Shown: positions 7,783 through 16,431, counted from the first letter of the stretch. The stretch is 64,000 bases of DNA from Halobellus salinus (GCF_014646875.1 NZ_BMOC01000011.1:44129-108128), one strand, 5' to 3'. Numbers and translations: made by a program. The notes: generated from the letters alone by a model not told the origin.

Positions 7783-8817
7783 ATGAGTCAGGATGCTACC
7801 ACCGAGGGTGACCTCCGAAACACCGGGATGTCGCTGCGGCACGACCGGGAGTGGGACTACGAACTCGACCGTATCGTCGACGCCGTCGAGGACAGGGACG
7901 CCGACCGTGTCGGTCTCCAGTTCCCCGAGGGGCTGAAACGCCGCGGCCCGGCGGTCGCCGACGATCTCCGCGCGCTGTGCGACAACGACGTGACGTTCTT
8001 GCTCTCCGGGCAGCCCTGCTACGGCGCCTGCGACCTCGACACGTTCCTGATGCGCCGGACCGACGTGTTCGTCCACTTCGGCCACTCCCCTATGAAGGAG
8101 TCCGACAAGATCATCTATGTCCCCCTGTTCTCGAACGTCGACCCGTTCCCGATCATGGAGGAGGCCGTCGACGACCTCCCGGAGGAAGACGTGGGTCTCG
8201 TCACCACCGCCCAGCACATGAACCGCTTCGACGAGATGGTCGAGTGGCTCGAAGAGCGCGACTACGACGTCCACACCCGGCGCGGCGACGACCGACTCAC
8301 ACACGAGGGCCAGGTGCTCGGCTGCAACTACGCCTCCGCCGACATCGACGCCGGCCAGGTGCTCTACGTCGGCGGCGGGAAGTTCCACCCCCTCGGCCTC
8401 GCTATGGAACACCCCGACAAGCGGGTCCTGATCGCCGACCCCGTCAACAACGTGGTGACGCTGGCGGACACCGAAAAGTTCCTGAAGCAGCGCTACGGCG
8501 CGGTCCACCGCGCGATGGACGCCCAGAAGTGGGGCGTGATCTTCTGCACCAAGATCGGCCAGGGCCGGATGGACGTTGCGGAGTCGATCATCGAGGACAA
8601 CGACGACGCCTACCTTATCACGATGGATGAGGTCACACCTGACAGGCTCCGGAACTTCGACATGGACGCGTTCGTCAACACCGGCTGCCCGCGGATCACC
8701 ACCGACGACGGCCCGCAGTTCCACAAGCCGATGCTCACCCCCGGGGAGTACCGGATCGCGGTCGGCGACAAGCCGCTCGATTCGCTGTCGTTCGACACCT
8801 TCCACGGCACCTGGTAG
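7783..8817 (+). CDS. dph2: Diphthamide synthase Dph2 (3-amino-3-carboxypropyl transferase)
   Basis: A 344-residue archaeal Dph2. It uses a [4Fe-4S] cluster and AdoMet to attach a 3-amino-3-carboxypropyl group to the target histidine of elongation factor 2, the first step of diphthamide synthesis. The three cluster cysteines are in their expected contexts: GQPCYGACDLDT in the first domain, VLGCNYAS in the second and NTGCPRI in the third. Length fits the family. ATG at 7783 is leaderless-type, about 25 nt after GGTTATGG. It does not belong to an obvious operon. Confidence 0.93.
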   Translation: MSQDATTEGDLRNTGMSLRHDREWDYELDRIVDAVEDRDADRVGLQFPEGLKRRGPAVADDLRALCDNDVTFLLSGQPCYGACDLDTFLMRRTDVFVHFGHSPMKESDKIIYVPLFSNVDPFPIMEEAVDDLPEEDVGLVTTAQHMNRFDEMVEWLEERDYDVHTRRGDDRLTHEGQVLGCNYASADIDAGQVLYVGGGKFHPLGLAMEHPDKRVLIADPVNNVVTLADTEKFLKQRYGAVHRAMDAQKWGVIFCTKIGQGRMDVAESIIEDNDDAYLITMDEVTPDRLRNFDMDAFVNTGCPRITTDDGPQFHKPMLTPGEYRIAVGDKPLDSLSFDTFHGTW

Positions 8818-8842
8818 TCGCCGCGGAGCGGTTCGACACCGA

Positions 8843-9298
8843 CTACTCCTCGTCGATGCCCACTGCGGTCTCGACGTAGCGAACCGCTTCTTCGGCGCTT
8901 TCGACGGTTTCGACGTGGTCAGCGTCGTGCGTGCCGAGTCCGGCTGTCGGCCGGTCGTAGATCGACGCGTACCCGAGTTCCGAGAGCGTCCCGCCGCCGC
9001 CGTCGACCGCGACGACAGCGTCGCCGTTCATCACCACCAGTGCGTTCCGGGCGTGGCCCAGCCCCGTCGCGATCGGGTCGTCGACGTAGGGGTTGGCGTC
9101 GTCGGGGTCGTCGGTCGAGAGGATCCCGATGGTGTGGCCGCCCGCCTCCGAGGCGCCGCGGCAGGCCGCCTCCATCACGCCGCCGTAGCCGCCGCAGACG
9201 ACGGTGTGGCCGTATTGGGCGAGTAGCCGCCCGACTGCCTCCGCGGTTTCGGCCTCCAACTCGGTGACGGTGCTGCCGCCGATGACGCTAACGCGCAT
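8843..9298 (-). CDS. TIGR00725/LOG-family Rossmann protein
   Basis: A 151-residue protein with the N-terminal MRVSVIGGSTVTE nucleotide-binding turn, VCGGYGGVMEAACRGASEAGG and VAVDGGGGTLSELG. The latter two correspond to the LOG-family PGGxGTxxE region, here in the short TIGR00725 version. LOG enzymes hydrolyse nucleoside 5'-monophosphate N-glycosidic bonds, but the TIGR00725 subgroup has no assigned activity that I know of. It converges with dph2. Start and length are typical. Confidence 0.82.
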   Translation of the reverse strand: MRVSVIGGSTVTELEAETAEAVGRLLAQYGHTVVCGGYGGVMEAACRGASEAGGHTIGILSTDDPDDANPYVDDPIATGLGHARNALVVMNGDAVVAVDGGGGTLSELGYASIYDRPTAGLGTHDADHVETVESAEEAVRYVETAVGIDEE

Positions 9299-9347
9299 AC
9301 CGGCGGCTCTCGGGGCGGGGTGGTAGTGGTTTCGACCGCGCCGGCGG

Positions 9348-10124
9348 TCACTCCTCGCCGGCGACCGGCGCCCCGTCCGGCCGCTTCGCGCCCTCGGAGT
9401 CGTGGACGACCACGCCGTCGGCGTCGGTCGGTTCGTACTCGTCGCGGACCGCGATCGCTTCCGCCAACTCGCGGACCGCGCGCTCTTTCAGCGCCGCCGC
9501 CAACTCCTCGGCCTCCGACCGGGAGATGTCGCGGCCGAGCCCCTCGCACTCGTGGGCCCGAACCATCCTCTCGGTGTCGGCGGAACCGTCCGCGGCGGGT
9601 CCGTCTGCCCGCGGGACCGGAGGTCCCGCACTGTCGACGGCTTCACCCATCGGCTGTGTGGTCCCGCCGAGCGCAACGCTGAACGGGTAGGTTGCACAGA
9701 TCAGCGGCCGGTCGTCGTGGACGGTACAGGCACCCGTCCCGTCGGTCTCATCGTAGAAGGTGCAGTCGCCGCAGGCGTCAGTCTGCAGCGCCCACTCGAA
9801 GGTCTCGCCCTCGGGGCCCTCGGGACCCTCGGCGATCCCGTACGGCATCGGCCGCGCGACGTCGCGCCAGTCGTAAGCGGTTCCGTCGTCACCGTGGGCC
9901 CCGTTTTCGTCAGCGTCCGCAGCCCCCTGTAACTGCCGCACTTCGTCGGGGAACACCGTCGCGGTGTGGGGCTCCCGATCGCCGTCGTCGGTCGTGTGCC
10001 CTTTGCAGCACGCACCGCACCGCGTGCACTCGAACCCGATCGACTCGATGGCGTCCGCGAGATCCGAGACGCGGAGGTCGCGGGCGCGGTCGAGTTCCGT
10101 CTCCAACGCCGGGGGGTCGCTCAC
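9348..10124 (-). CDS. YkgJ-family cysteine cluster protein
   Basis: A 258-residue protein with the YkgJ zinc/iron-chelating pattern: FECTRCGACCKGH near residue 35, then CGDCTFYD ... GACTVHDDRPLICATYPFS around 125-150. Such proteins bind Zn or Fe-S, and substrates are unknown. A low-complexity Ala/Pro/Asp segment between the cluster and HECEGLGRDIS looks like an insertion rich in intergenic-type sequence. GTG at 10124 is chosen because upstream codons have no conserved character and a GAGTTTTGTTC box lies at a suitable distance. Family clear, role unknown. Confidence 0.82.
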   Translation of the reverse strand: MSDPPALETELDRARDLRVSDLADAIESIGFECTRCGACCKGHTTDDGDREPHTATVFPDEVRQLQGAADADENGAHGDDGTAYDWRDVARPMPYGIAEGPEGPEGETFEWALQTDACGDCTFYDETDGTGACTVHDDRPLICATYPFSVALGGTTQPMGEAVDSAGPPVPRADGPAADGSADTERMVRAHECEGLGRDISRSEAEELAAALKERAVRELAEAIAVRDEYEPTDADGVVVHDSEGAKRPDGAPVAGEE

Positions 10125-10212
10125 GCCCTTCTCTCGCGGCGGCGCGAACAAAACTCTCCCGGTGGTCGCACACCGCGGCTGGGCGGTCGCGTCCGGCCGA
10201 CCGTCGTCGCCG

Positions 10213-11031
10213 CTACGTCGGCGTGACGGCCCCGGTTTCGGGGTTGAACGCCACCCGCCCCTCGACGTCGAGTTTCTCCAGGTGCGCCACGGCCGTCGCC
10301 CGTGCGAGGTCCTCGAATCCGGAGAGATCCTTGTCGTAGGCCGCGTTGACGACCGCGTCAATGTCGGCGGCACCCTCACGGACCGCCGCCACGACGCGCC
10401 GTTCGCGGTCGAGCCGGTGGGCGATCAGCCGTCGGCAGGTGGCCTGCGGGTCGTCGATGATCGGGCCGTGACCCGGGAGCAGTCGCGAGGGGGTCCGGGC
10501 GTGGAGACGGCGCAACCCGATCAAGTATCCCCGGAGGTCGCCTTCGGGTGCCGCGACCGCGACACTGCCCGCTGCGACCGCCACGTCGCCGCAGACCGTC
10601 CCACCCTCGGCCTCGAATGCGACGTGATCGGGGGCGTGCCCTTGGGTATCGATCACACGGATCCCGCCGTCGACCGGGATCTCCGTTCCCTCGCTGAAGA
10701 TTCGGTCCGGTTCGATGCCCGCCGCGGCCGCAAAGCGGGACTCGAACCCGCGGCGACACCAGACGGTCGCATCCGTCTCGGCCGCGTACGCGTCAACCGC
10801 TCCGACGTGGTCCGGGTGGGCGTGCGTGACCGCGACGTGTTCGATTCCGGCGGCGTCAACCGCGGCGTCGAGATCGTCGGTACGGCCGGCCGGATCGATC
10901 AGAAGTTCATCAGCGAGGAGATACGCGTTGGTTGCACCGGTCGGCACGCGTTCTGTGACCGGGACGGGAACACGGATGATTCCCCGTGCGACGTTCGACA
11001 GTTCACTCGAAGCGTTCGACGATCCGCTCAC
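10213..11031 (-). CDS. Metallo-beta-lactamase fold hydrolase
   Basis: About 272 residues. The beta-lactamase fold shows the metal motif THAHPDHVG (HxHxDH), later GHAPDHVAF and a terminal PGHGPII, with a winged-helix-like C-terminal domain. This resembles the LACTB2/glyoxalase II-like group, and some members are RNases, so thioester hydrolase or nuclease are both possible. The start is uncertain. GTG at 11031 fits a leaderless start after the CGTTTTTGG box near 11055-11064. A GTG at 11046 would add five codons but lies too close to the box. Confidence 0.82.
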   Translation of the reverse strand: MSGSSNASSELSNVARGIIRVPVPVTERVPTGATNAYLLADELLIDPAGRTDDLDAAVDAAGIEHVAVTHAHPDHVGAVDAYAAETDATVWCRRGFESRFAAAAGIEPDRIFSEGTEIPVDGGIRVIDTQGHAPDHVAFEAEGGTVCGDVAVAAGSVAVAAPEGDLRGYLIGLRRLHARTPSRLLPGHGPIIDDPQATCRRLIAHRLDRERRVVAAVREGAADIDAVVNAAYDKDLSGFEDLARATAVAHLEKLDVEGRVAFNPETGAVTPT

Positions 11032-11114
11032 GAGCGTAACTACCACTGATCCGCCAAAAACGGTGTCGGCGTCGGACCGAGGCGGTGCCCCGGGTCCGAT
11101 AGCGAGGGCCGCAG

Positions 11115-11387
11115 CTACGTGTTGAGGTAGTAGACCCGCTTTCGGGCGTCCTGGAAGCTGTACCGGGAGCCGACGAGTCCGGCTTCCTCCAGCCGGTTGA
11201 GTGCGTATCTGACGGTGCGGTCCGGGAGCAGCGACTCCTCGGCGAGTTGCCCCTGCGAGAGCGGGGCGTCGCCTTCGAGGACTTTGGCGACGAGTTTCGC
11301 GCTCGGCGGCAGTTCACGGAGTCTGTCGCGGAACTCCGGCTCCGGAAGCGGATTTTCGCCTTCGAGGTCTGCGGTACTGGTGCTCAT
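11115..11387 (-). CDS. Winged helix-turn-helix transcription regulator
   Basis: A 90-residue protein that is essentially one winged helix (SAKLVAKVLEGDAPLSQGQLAEES ... VRYALNRLEEAGLVGSRYSFQDARKRVYYL), of the MarR/TrmB-like kind common in haloarchaea as single-domain regulators. No effector domain is present. It would bind DNA as a dimer; targets unknown. It is transcribed away from the repeat-containing intergenic region at 11.4-11.8 kb. Confidence 0.8.
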   Translation of the reverse strand: MSTSTADLEGENPLPEPEFRDRLRELPPSAKLVAKVLEGDAPLSQGQLAEESLLPDRTVRYALNRLEEAGLVGSRYSFQDARKRVYYLNT

Positions 11388-11532
11388 ACCACGTGCCAGG
11401 CGTCTGTCTCGGGTAAAGGTTGCCTACAAGTGTGACGGTACAATACTTACACCTTATATTCGTATTACGGTGGCGACCACGGGAGAGCCGGATCGATTCC
11501 CCCGACGGAGGGCAATACAGCCGCTCTACACC

Positions 11533-11692
11533 AGCGTTTGCAACTGATTGCTCAGCAGATCGCACGGCTGCGTGCGATCAAGTGATACTGCCGGCTATAG
11601 TCGCGTGACGTATTTCGACACCCCGGGGTGTCGAAAATCTTCACGTAATTATAGCCGACAGTATGAGTACACACTTGCAGACCCTCCTATAG
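11533..11692. repeat. 79-bp imperfect palindromic repeat (element B, copy 1), interrupted by an inserted element
   Basis: The outer parts, 11533-11585 and 11667-11692, align without gaps to 59668-59746 (62 of 79 positions by eye) once the insertion at 11586-11663 and one 3-bp duplication are removed. The repeat holds an internal hairpin, GATCGCACG...CGTGCGATC, with perfect 9-bp arms in this copy. No coding potential. It fills most of the 394-bp gap between the regulator and the methyltransferase. Its family is unknown to me. Confidence 0.85.
11586..11663. mobile_element. 78-bp palindromic MITE-like element (element A, copy 1)
   Basis: A fully palindromic 78-bp sequence, symmetrical around CCCCGGGG, with ends TACTGCCGGCTATA / TATAGCCGACAGTA. 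It is flanked by TGA on both sides (11583-11585 and 11664-11666), while the uninterrupted element B at 59.7 kb has a single TGA there. That is direct evidence for insertion with a 3-bp target duplication. A second 78-bp copy, about 77% identical, is at 28339-28416. No protein is encoded, so it would need a transposase supplied from elsewhere. Confidence 0.85.
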
Positions 11693-11781
11693 CCGACTTC
11701 GGAGTCGACAGCCGCCCCGCTGACGCACGCCCGACAGTATCCAGTACGGTTTTAATCCGCGAGTGAGGACGAACTGGTAGC

Positions 11782-12489
11782 GTGAAAGGAAAAGAGTGGT
11801 ACCAGGCCGACGACGTCGCCCAGGAGTACGACTCGAAGCGGTTCTCGCGAGGCGGGAGACTCATCGACAGCCGGGAGAAGCGTGCGGTCGTCGACGCCAT
11901 CGGGCCCGTTGAAGGTGAGAACATCCTCGAGATCGCCTGCGGAACCGGCCGGTTCACCGTCATGCTGGCCGAGCGGGGAGCGGACATCGTCGGGATCGAC
12001 ATCTCCGATGCGATGCTGTCACAAGGGCGTGCGAAGGCCCGCAGCGCCGGCGTCGCCGACCATATCGAGTTTCTCCGTGGCGACGCGGCCCGGCTGCCGT
12101 TCCCCGACGACCATTTCGACGCGGTCTTCGCGATGCGGTTTTTCCACCTCGCGGACACCCCGACCAAGTTCCTGACCGAGATGGCACGCGTTTCGAAGGA
12201 TCTGGTCTTTTTCGACACGTTCAACCGCCGGAGCACCCGGGTCGCGTACAACTGGCTCCTCCCGATGGGGTCGCACCTCTACTCGCGGTCACAGGTCGAC
12301 CGGCTGCTCGACGCTGCCGGTGTGCGGTTGGTGGGTGCCGAACACGACTTCGGCCTCCCGTATGGGTTCTACCGGAAGCTCCCCAACGGGCTGGCACAGC
12401 AGTTCCGCGACGTCGACACCGCTGTCGGCGAGACGGCCGTCGGCGACGCGCTGGCGTCGGTTTCCTACTGGACGACGTCCGTCGCGTGA
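11782..12489 (+). CDS. Class I SAM-dependent methyltransferase
   Basis: A 235-residue methyltransferase. Motif I is ILEIACGTGRFTVMLAERG, followed by VGIDISDAML (acidic loop), then FLRGDAARLPFPDDHFDAVF, the usual UbiE/type-11 pattern. It starts at a GTG close to AT-rich sequence of the repeat region. The gene is followed 70 nt later by a family 2 glycosyltransferase in the same direction, so both may modify the same glycan or lipid; that link is inference from position. No membrane segment. Confidence 0.85.
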   Translation: MKGKEWYQADDVAQEYDSKRFSRGGRLIDSREKRAVVDAIGPVEGENILEIACGTGRFTVMLAERGADIVGIDISDAMLSQGRAKARSAGVADHIEFLRGDAARLPFPDDHFDAVFAMRFFHLADTPTKFLTEMARVSKDLVFFDTFNRRSTRVAYNWLLPMGSHLYSRSQVDRLLDAAGVRLVGAEHDFGLPYGFYRKLPNGLAQQFRDVDTAVGETAVGDALASVSYWTTSVA

Positions 12490-12558
12490 CCCGGACGCCG
12501 TGGCGCCGGCCCGGGGCCGAGGTGTAGTGTTTAAGTTCGCGGGTCGCCTCCGGGCGGT

Positions 12559-13461
12559 ATGCAGCTTTCGGTCGTGGTTCCGACGCTCAACGCGCGGGAC
12601 CGCCTCGCGGCCACCCTCGACGACCTGGCGTCGCACGCACCCGACGCCGAAGTGGTGGTGGTCAACGGGCCGTCGGCCGACGGCACCACCGGGATGGTGC
12701 GTAACCGAGAGGATGTCGACGTGCTGGTGGAAGTCTCCGACCGGACCCTGAATATCTCCCGGAACGCCGGGGTGCGAGCGGCGTCCGGGGACACTGTCGC
12801 GTTCCTTCGACAGGATCTCGGGGTCGAGAAATCGTGGGTGTCCGCGGTCGAATCGGGGGTCGAACGCGCGCCGGTTGTCACGGGGCCGGTTCACGAAACT
12901 CTCCCCGCCGGGATGACCACCACTGCCCCCGAGCGCCGCGAGATCCACGGCCGGGAGGTGGCCTACTTCAACGGCGGGAATGTCGCGTTCCGCGCGGCGA
13001 CGCTCGACGAGTTGGATGGCTTCGACGAGTATTTACAGACCGGCGGGGCTCGCGACGCCGCCCACCGGCTCGCGGGGCTCGATTGTGACGTTGAGTGGCG
13101 CTCAGACATGTGTGTCCGAACCGAGTACGAGGCCGACGGGGGCGTCACCGACCGGGACTACGGGTGGAAATACCGCGCGCTCGCCTACCGGCTGGCCAAG
13201 AACTACGGGATCAGACCAACCGTGCTCCGCCGGGTCGTCTCCCACGCCGGGGCCGACGCGCTGTCGGCCGCCCGTGACGTCGTCGCCGGCGGTACCACCC
13301 CGACGAACTGGTTTGGGACCGGTCGCGACGTCGTCACGGGGATGGCCACCGGCTACTCCGACGGGTTGGTGGCGCGCGCTCGGGACCGGAGTCCAGCGCG
13401 GAACCCCCACGGCTGCTCGAAGCGGGCGGACCGAGCGGTCGCGACGTACGACCGGCGGTAG
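12559..13461 (+). CDS. Family 2 glycosyltransferase
   Basis: A 300-residue GT-A fold protein starting MQLSVVVPTLNARDRLAATL and continuing NGPSADGTTGM and LNISRNAGVRAASGD, all standard GT2 features. Where most GT2 enzymes have the metal-binding DxD, this one reads VAFLRQDLGVEKSW, so only one acidic residue is left. ELDGFDEYLQTGGARDAAHRL matches the acceptor-side ED motif region. The C-terminus is basic without a membrane anchor. It probably transfers a sugar to a lipid or protein glycan, with the methyltransferase as partner. The altered DxD makes activity uncertain. Confidence 0.82.
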   Translation: MQLSVVVPTLNARDRLAATLDDLASHAPDAEVVVVNGPSADGTTGMVRNREDVDVLVEVSDRTLNISRNAGVRAASGDTVAFLRQDLGVEKSWVSAVESGVERAPVVTGPVHETLPAGMTTTAPERREIHGREVAYFNGGNVAFRAATLDELDGFDEYLQTGGARDAAHRLAGLDCDVEWRSDMCVRTEYEADGGVTDRDYGWKYRALAYRLAKNYGIRPTVLRRVVSHAGADALSAARDVVAGGTTPTNWFGTGRDVVTGMATGYSDGLVARARDRSPARNPHGCSKRADRAVATYDRR

Positions 13462-14048
13462 CGGGCGCCGAACCCGGAAGCGGTCCGGACGACGACCGAG
13501 GAGACTGTTTCGTTGGGAGTGAAACCGGTGGAGTAGTGTCGAAACGGCCGTGGAAGCCCCCGCGGTCTCGACTCGACGGCTTCGCTTCGGTCCTCGTCGC
13601 TCACAGGTTCGCCCCTGCGGTCGCTGCTCACGGGCGCTTCGCGCTCGTTCGCACGGCCTGCGGCGGCTTCGGCTTTGCCGCCGGGAGAGCCGGGTGCTCC
13701 GAGCTCACGGTGGCGAGCCGCGGTGAACGACCCGCTGCGTGCGTCGCCCGTTACCACCAGAACGCGTCGCGTTCTGGGTGGCTGACGAGGGCTGGAGTTG
13801 TGCTCTCGTCACCGTCGTCGAAACCGCGGCCCCGTCCGGTCCCACCCAGCGGCGGGTTTCCGGTCGGTCGTCGCGTAACGAAACACCACCCGACCGAGGG
13901 CCCTGAGGTTTATTATAGTTCACGGAACCACCACCGGCGTGCGGTGAGAACTGCCCCGCGCCGGATTGCGGGTGTCCGGCACCACGGTGCGGGAACGACG
14001 GTGTGCCGGCTGTTCGCTATTTTTGCTGCGTCTCTTGGCGCCCTACGG
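13462..14048. other. 587-bp non-coding, GC-rich repetitive intergenic region
   Basis: No frame with convincing codon bias or a recognisable product. The left half is rich in near-palindromic GC words such as GGCTTCGCTTCGG and GGGCGCTTCGCGC, and a GTTTCGTTGGGAGTGAAAC hairpin near 13505-13525, typical of haloarchaeal intergenic clutter. A TATA-like TTTATTATAG lies at about 13909-13918 and could drive a short RNA in either direction. The region separates the glycosyltransferase from a convergent gene, and nothing else could be identified. Confidence 0.5.
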
Positions 14049-14879
14049 TCACGACTCGCCAGGGCTCAACCCGGGCACGACCCGCGAGGGGTTCGCCGAA
14101 AACGCCCGTCGCATCGCGTCCTCGGAGACGTCGAGCGTCAGGATCTCACTCACGCCGACGTTGGGGTGGACCTCCGGGGCGCCGCTTCCGAAGAGCACCC
14201 GGTCGGGGTGTTCCAAGAGGGCGCGTTCGAGCGCGCTCCGGAACCGAACTCCCGCGGTGTCGAGGTAGAGCCGGTCGTACCGGTCAAGAAGGTCGATCGC
14301 GTCGGCCATAAGGTCGCGGTCGAGCGGGTGGCCGCCGAACCCCGCCAGGATCACGGGGATCTCACGGTTGAGGAGGGTCTCCGCCACCGTGTCCGGCGGG
14401 AACGACCGGCCGCCGTGTACCACCAGTGGCAACCCAACGTCTTCCAACACGGCGACGGTCTCACTGTCCGGCATTCCGTCGGCCCCGGGTGCGAGTGTGA
14501 AGCCGTGGAACCGGTCGTCGTAGGCGTACTGCTCAATGTCTTCGGGGCTTGTGTGTGACCTCTCGCGGGAGGACGCCAGGTTCCGCAGTCGGCTCAACAC
14601 CGCCGACGCCGGCTCCCACGGCCCGTTGATCCGGGCGAACGCGAGAAACGGCCGGTCAACGCTCAGTCGGGCTACGGCGTTATTGGCCTGGAGGTACCCT
14701 TCCCCTGCGGGGCGTTCTCCCGGAGAAACGACCGCCCGGACGACCCCGGCCTGCCGGAGTTCGCGTTCGAGCACCTCCGGAGTCGTCTCGCGCCCGCGAC
14801 TCGCAACCTCCGCCTCGTCGGTTGGGTCGAGCCGGGCGTGGACGTCGACCACCCTGAACCCGTGGTTCAACTCCAGCAT
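14049..14879 (-). CDS. Amidohydrolase-like (TIM-barrel) protein lacking metal ligands
   Basis: A 276-residue amidohydrolase-related barrel. The N-terminal strand reads FRVVDVHARLDPTDE, where active members have DxHxH, so the second His is Arg. The C-terminal strand reads VLFGSGAPEVHPNVG where GSDxP is usual, so the final metal Asp is Gly. VVHGGRSFPPDT and ILAGFGGHPLD keep the middle His positions. Metal-dependent catalysis is therefore doubtful and a binding role is possible. The ATG at 14879 lies about 25 nt after a clear CCTATATC box, giving a promoter separate from the SAM hydrolase upstream. Real family, function unknown. Confidence 0.75.
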   Translation of the reverse strand: MLELNHGFRVVDVHARLDPTDEAEVASRGRETTPEVLERELRQAGVVRAVVSPGERPAGEGYLQANNAVARLSVDRPFLAFARINGPWEPASAVLSRLRNLASSRERSHTSPEDIEQYAYDDRFHGFTLAPGADGMPDSETVAVLEDVGLPLVVHGGRSFPPDTVAETLLNREIPVILAGFGGHPLDRDLMADAIDLLDRYDRLYLDTAGVRFRSALERALLEHPDRVLFGSGAPEVHPNVGVSEILTLDVSEDAMRRAFSANPSRVVPGLSPGES

Positions 14880-14931
14880 CGTGAGACATTGTCGAACCGA
14901 CGTAGATATAGGTTGGCGGAACGGCGTCGGG

Positions 14932-15729
14932 TCACTCGGCCGCCAACCGAACGTCGTCACCGGGCGCTAGCCCGAACGCGTCGTCCCCACGACCACGGTT
15001 GACATCACACTCCACGAACCCGTGGCTCCCCACTGTCACCAGGCGCTCGCCCGCGTCAACGTCGGCGAATGCGGTCACGACGGTCGCCGGCGTCCCGTCG
15101 ACCGAGAGCGTCTCGCCGACCCGTCCGTCGAGAAACGACCCCGGAATGTTCGTGATCGCGTTCCCGAAGTCGTCAACGACCAGAACCTCACCGCGGGCGG
15201 ACTCGGCGCTCACCTCGGGATCGGGAAACCGGCAGTCGACGACGATATCCGCGGGTGAGTCGGGGACGAACGACTCGATGGGTGCTGTGGCGTCGAGTGA
15301 TTCGATCGCGTCAACGCCGGCCGCGTGGACCGCGGCGGCCGCGGGCGCGAACACGTCGCGGCCGTGAAACGTCGACGACGCGGGGTCGGCGTACTCGTAC
15401 CGGAAGCAGTCGAGTTCGACCCCGCGTGCTCCGGCGATCCGACGGGCGGACGGGAGCAACACCCCGTTGTCGGGGCCCACGAGCGCGTGGTCGCCAGCGC
15501 GGACGATGAGCGCGTTCCGATCGGTACCCACGCCGGGGTCGACTACCACCAGGTGGACCGACGGAGGGAAGTACGGCACCGTCTCACGGCACCAAAACCC
15601 TGACGCGCGCACGTCCTGGCGGGGGAGGTCATGGGAGATGTCGACGAGTTTGGCGTCGGTCCGTTGGAGAATAACGCCCTTCATCGCGGCGGGATACGGC
15701 GACCCGAAGTCGGAAGCAAGGGTGAGCAT
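14932..15729 (-). CDS. SAM hydrolase / SAM hydroxide adenosyltransferase (DUF62)
   Basis: A 265-residue member of the DUF62 family, which splits S-adenosylmethionine into adenosine and methionine with water. Visible signatures are MLTLASDFG at the start, VHLVVVDPGVGTDRNALIV, LVGPDNGVL and FHGRDVFAPAAAAV, followed by the C-terminal barrel with VLVVDDFGNAITNI. ATG 15729 gives the normal family start. A GTG at 15738 overlaps the nadM stop as GTGA and is the alternative. Only a few bases separate it from nadM, so the two form an operon. Confidence 0.92.
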   Translation of the reverse strand: MLTLASDFGSPYPAAMKGVILQRTDAKLVDISHDLPRQDVRASGFWCRETVPYFPPSVHLVVVDPGVGTDRNALIVRAGDHALVGPDNGVLLPSARRIAGARGVELDCFRYEYADPASSTFHGRDVFAPAAAAVHAAGVDAIESLDATAPIESFVPDSPADIVVDCRFPDPEVSAESARGEVLVVDDFGNAITNIPGSFLDGRVGETLSVDGTPATVVTAFADVDAGERLVTVGSHGFVECDVNRGRGDDAFGLAPGDDVRLAAE

Positions 15730-15734
15730 CGTCG

Positions 15735-16268
15735 TCACGCGGGGTCGTCAGCCCCGTCGCCGGTGGCGTCGGTGTCGCTGACCCGCTCGATCCGCTCGAT
15801 ACCACCGACTTCCTCGATCACATCAACGACAGCCGTCGGCACGAGGCTCCGCCAGTCGCCACCCGCAATCATCCGCGCGCGGAGTTCCGCGCCTTCCAGA
15901 ACGTCGCGGTTGAACATTGGTGACTGGCGTACCTCAACGGCTGCCTCGGAGAACAGCTGGATCACCAGGGGGTTGTTGGAGTAGGCGACATCGAAGGCTG
16001 GAGACATACTCTGGACGTGGCTCACCCACACCGAGTTCCGTTCGAGGTCCTCGATCGGGACCACGTAGGTCGTGAGATCGAGCTCCGCCACCGATTTGGT
16101 TACCATCATCACGCGCTCACCCGCGGTGAAGGGGTTCCGCGGCGTGTGGGAGTCGCCCGCGGATCCGATCCCGAGCACGAGTTCGTCGACGTCGTCTGCG
16201 ATCTCCGTCACCATCCGGTGGTGGCCGTTGTGGTACGGCTGGAACCGACCGATGTAGAACCCCCGCAT
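15735..16268 (-). CDS. nadM: Nicotinamide-nucleotide adenylyltransferase, archaeal NadM
   Basis: A 177-residue nucleotidyltransferase making NAD from NMN and ATP. The HxGH-type motif is GRFQPYHNGHHRMV, followed by ELVLGIGSAGDSHTPRNPFTAGER, characteristic of archaeal NadM. The distal ISxTxIR motif is weakened to LEGAELRARM, as in several haloarchaeal copies I remember. The start is well defined: ATG at 16268 follows a strong TTTATAAG box by about 25 nt. It leads an operon with the SAM hydrolase and diverges from lonB. Confidence 0.93.
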   Translation of the reverse strand: MRGFYIGRFQPYHNGHHRMVTEIADDVDELVLGIGSAGDSHTPRNPFTAGERVMMVTKSVAELDLTTYVVPIEDLERNSVWVSHVQSMSPAFDVAYSNNPLVIQLFSEAAVEVRQSPMFNRDVLEGAELRARMIAGGDWRSLVPTAVVDVIEEVGGIERIERVSDTDATGDGADDPA

Positions 16269-16431
16269 ACCTCGCGTGAGGCCCGCGTCTCTTATAAATA
16301 CCCCGAGATAGCACAATCCGGATACATACGGCGAAAAGCCGGTAAACGTCGGGTATAGCGGTTCACCCCGACACACACGGGGAGAAAGTATATGAGTCGT
16401 CCGACCGTCCATACAAATAGCGAATAATTCT

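Noticed and set aside
13536..14558. 340-codon forward frame starting in the 13.5-kb non-coding region
   Set aside because: Runs from low-complexity sequence into antisense of the amidohydrolase-like gene; amino acid composition is not that of a haloarchaeal protein.
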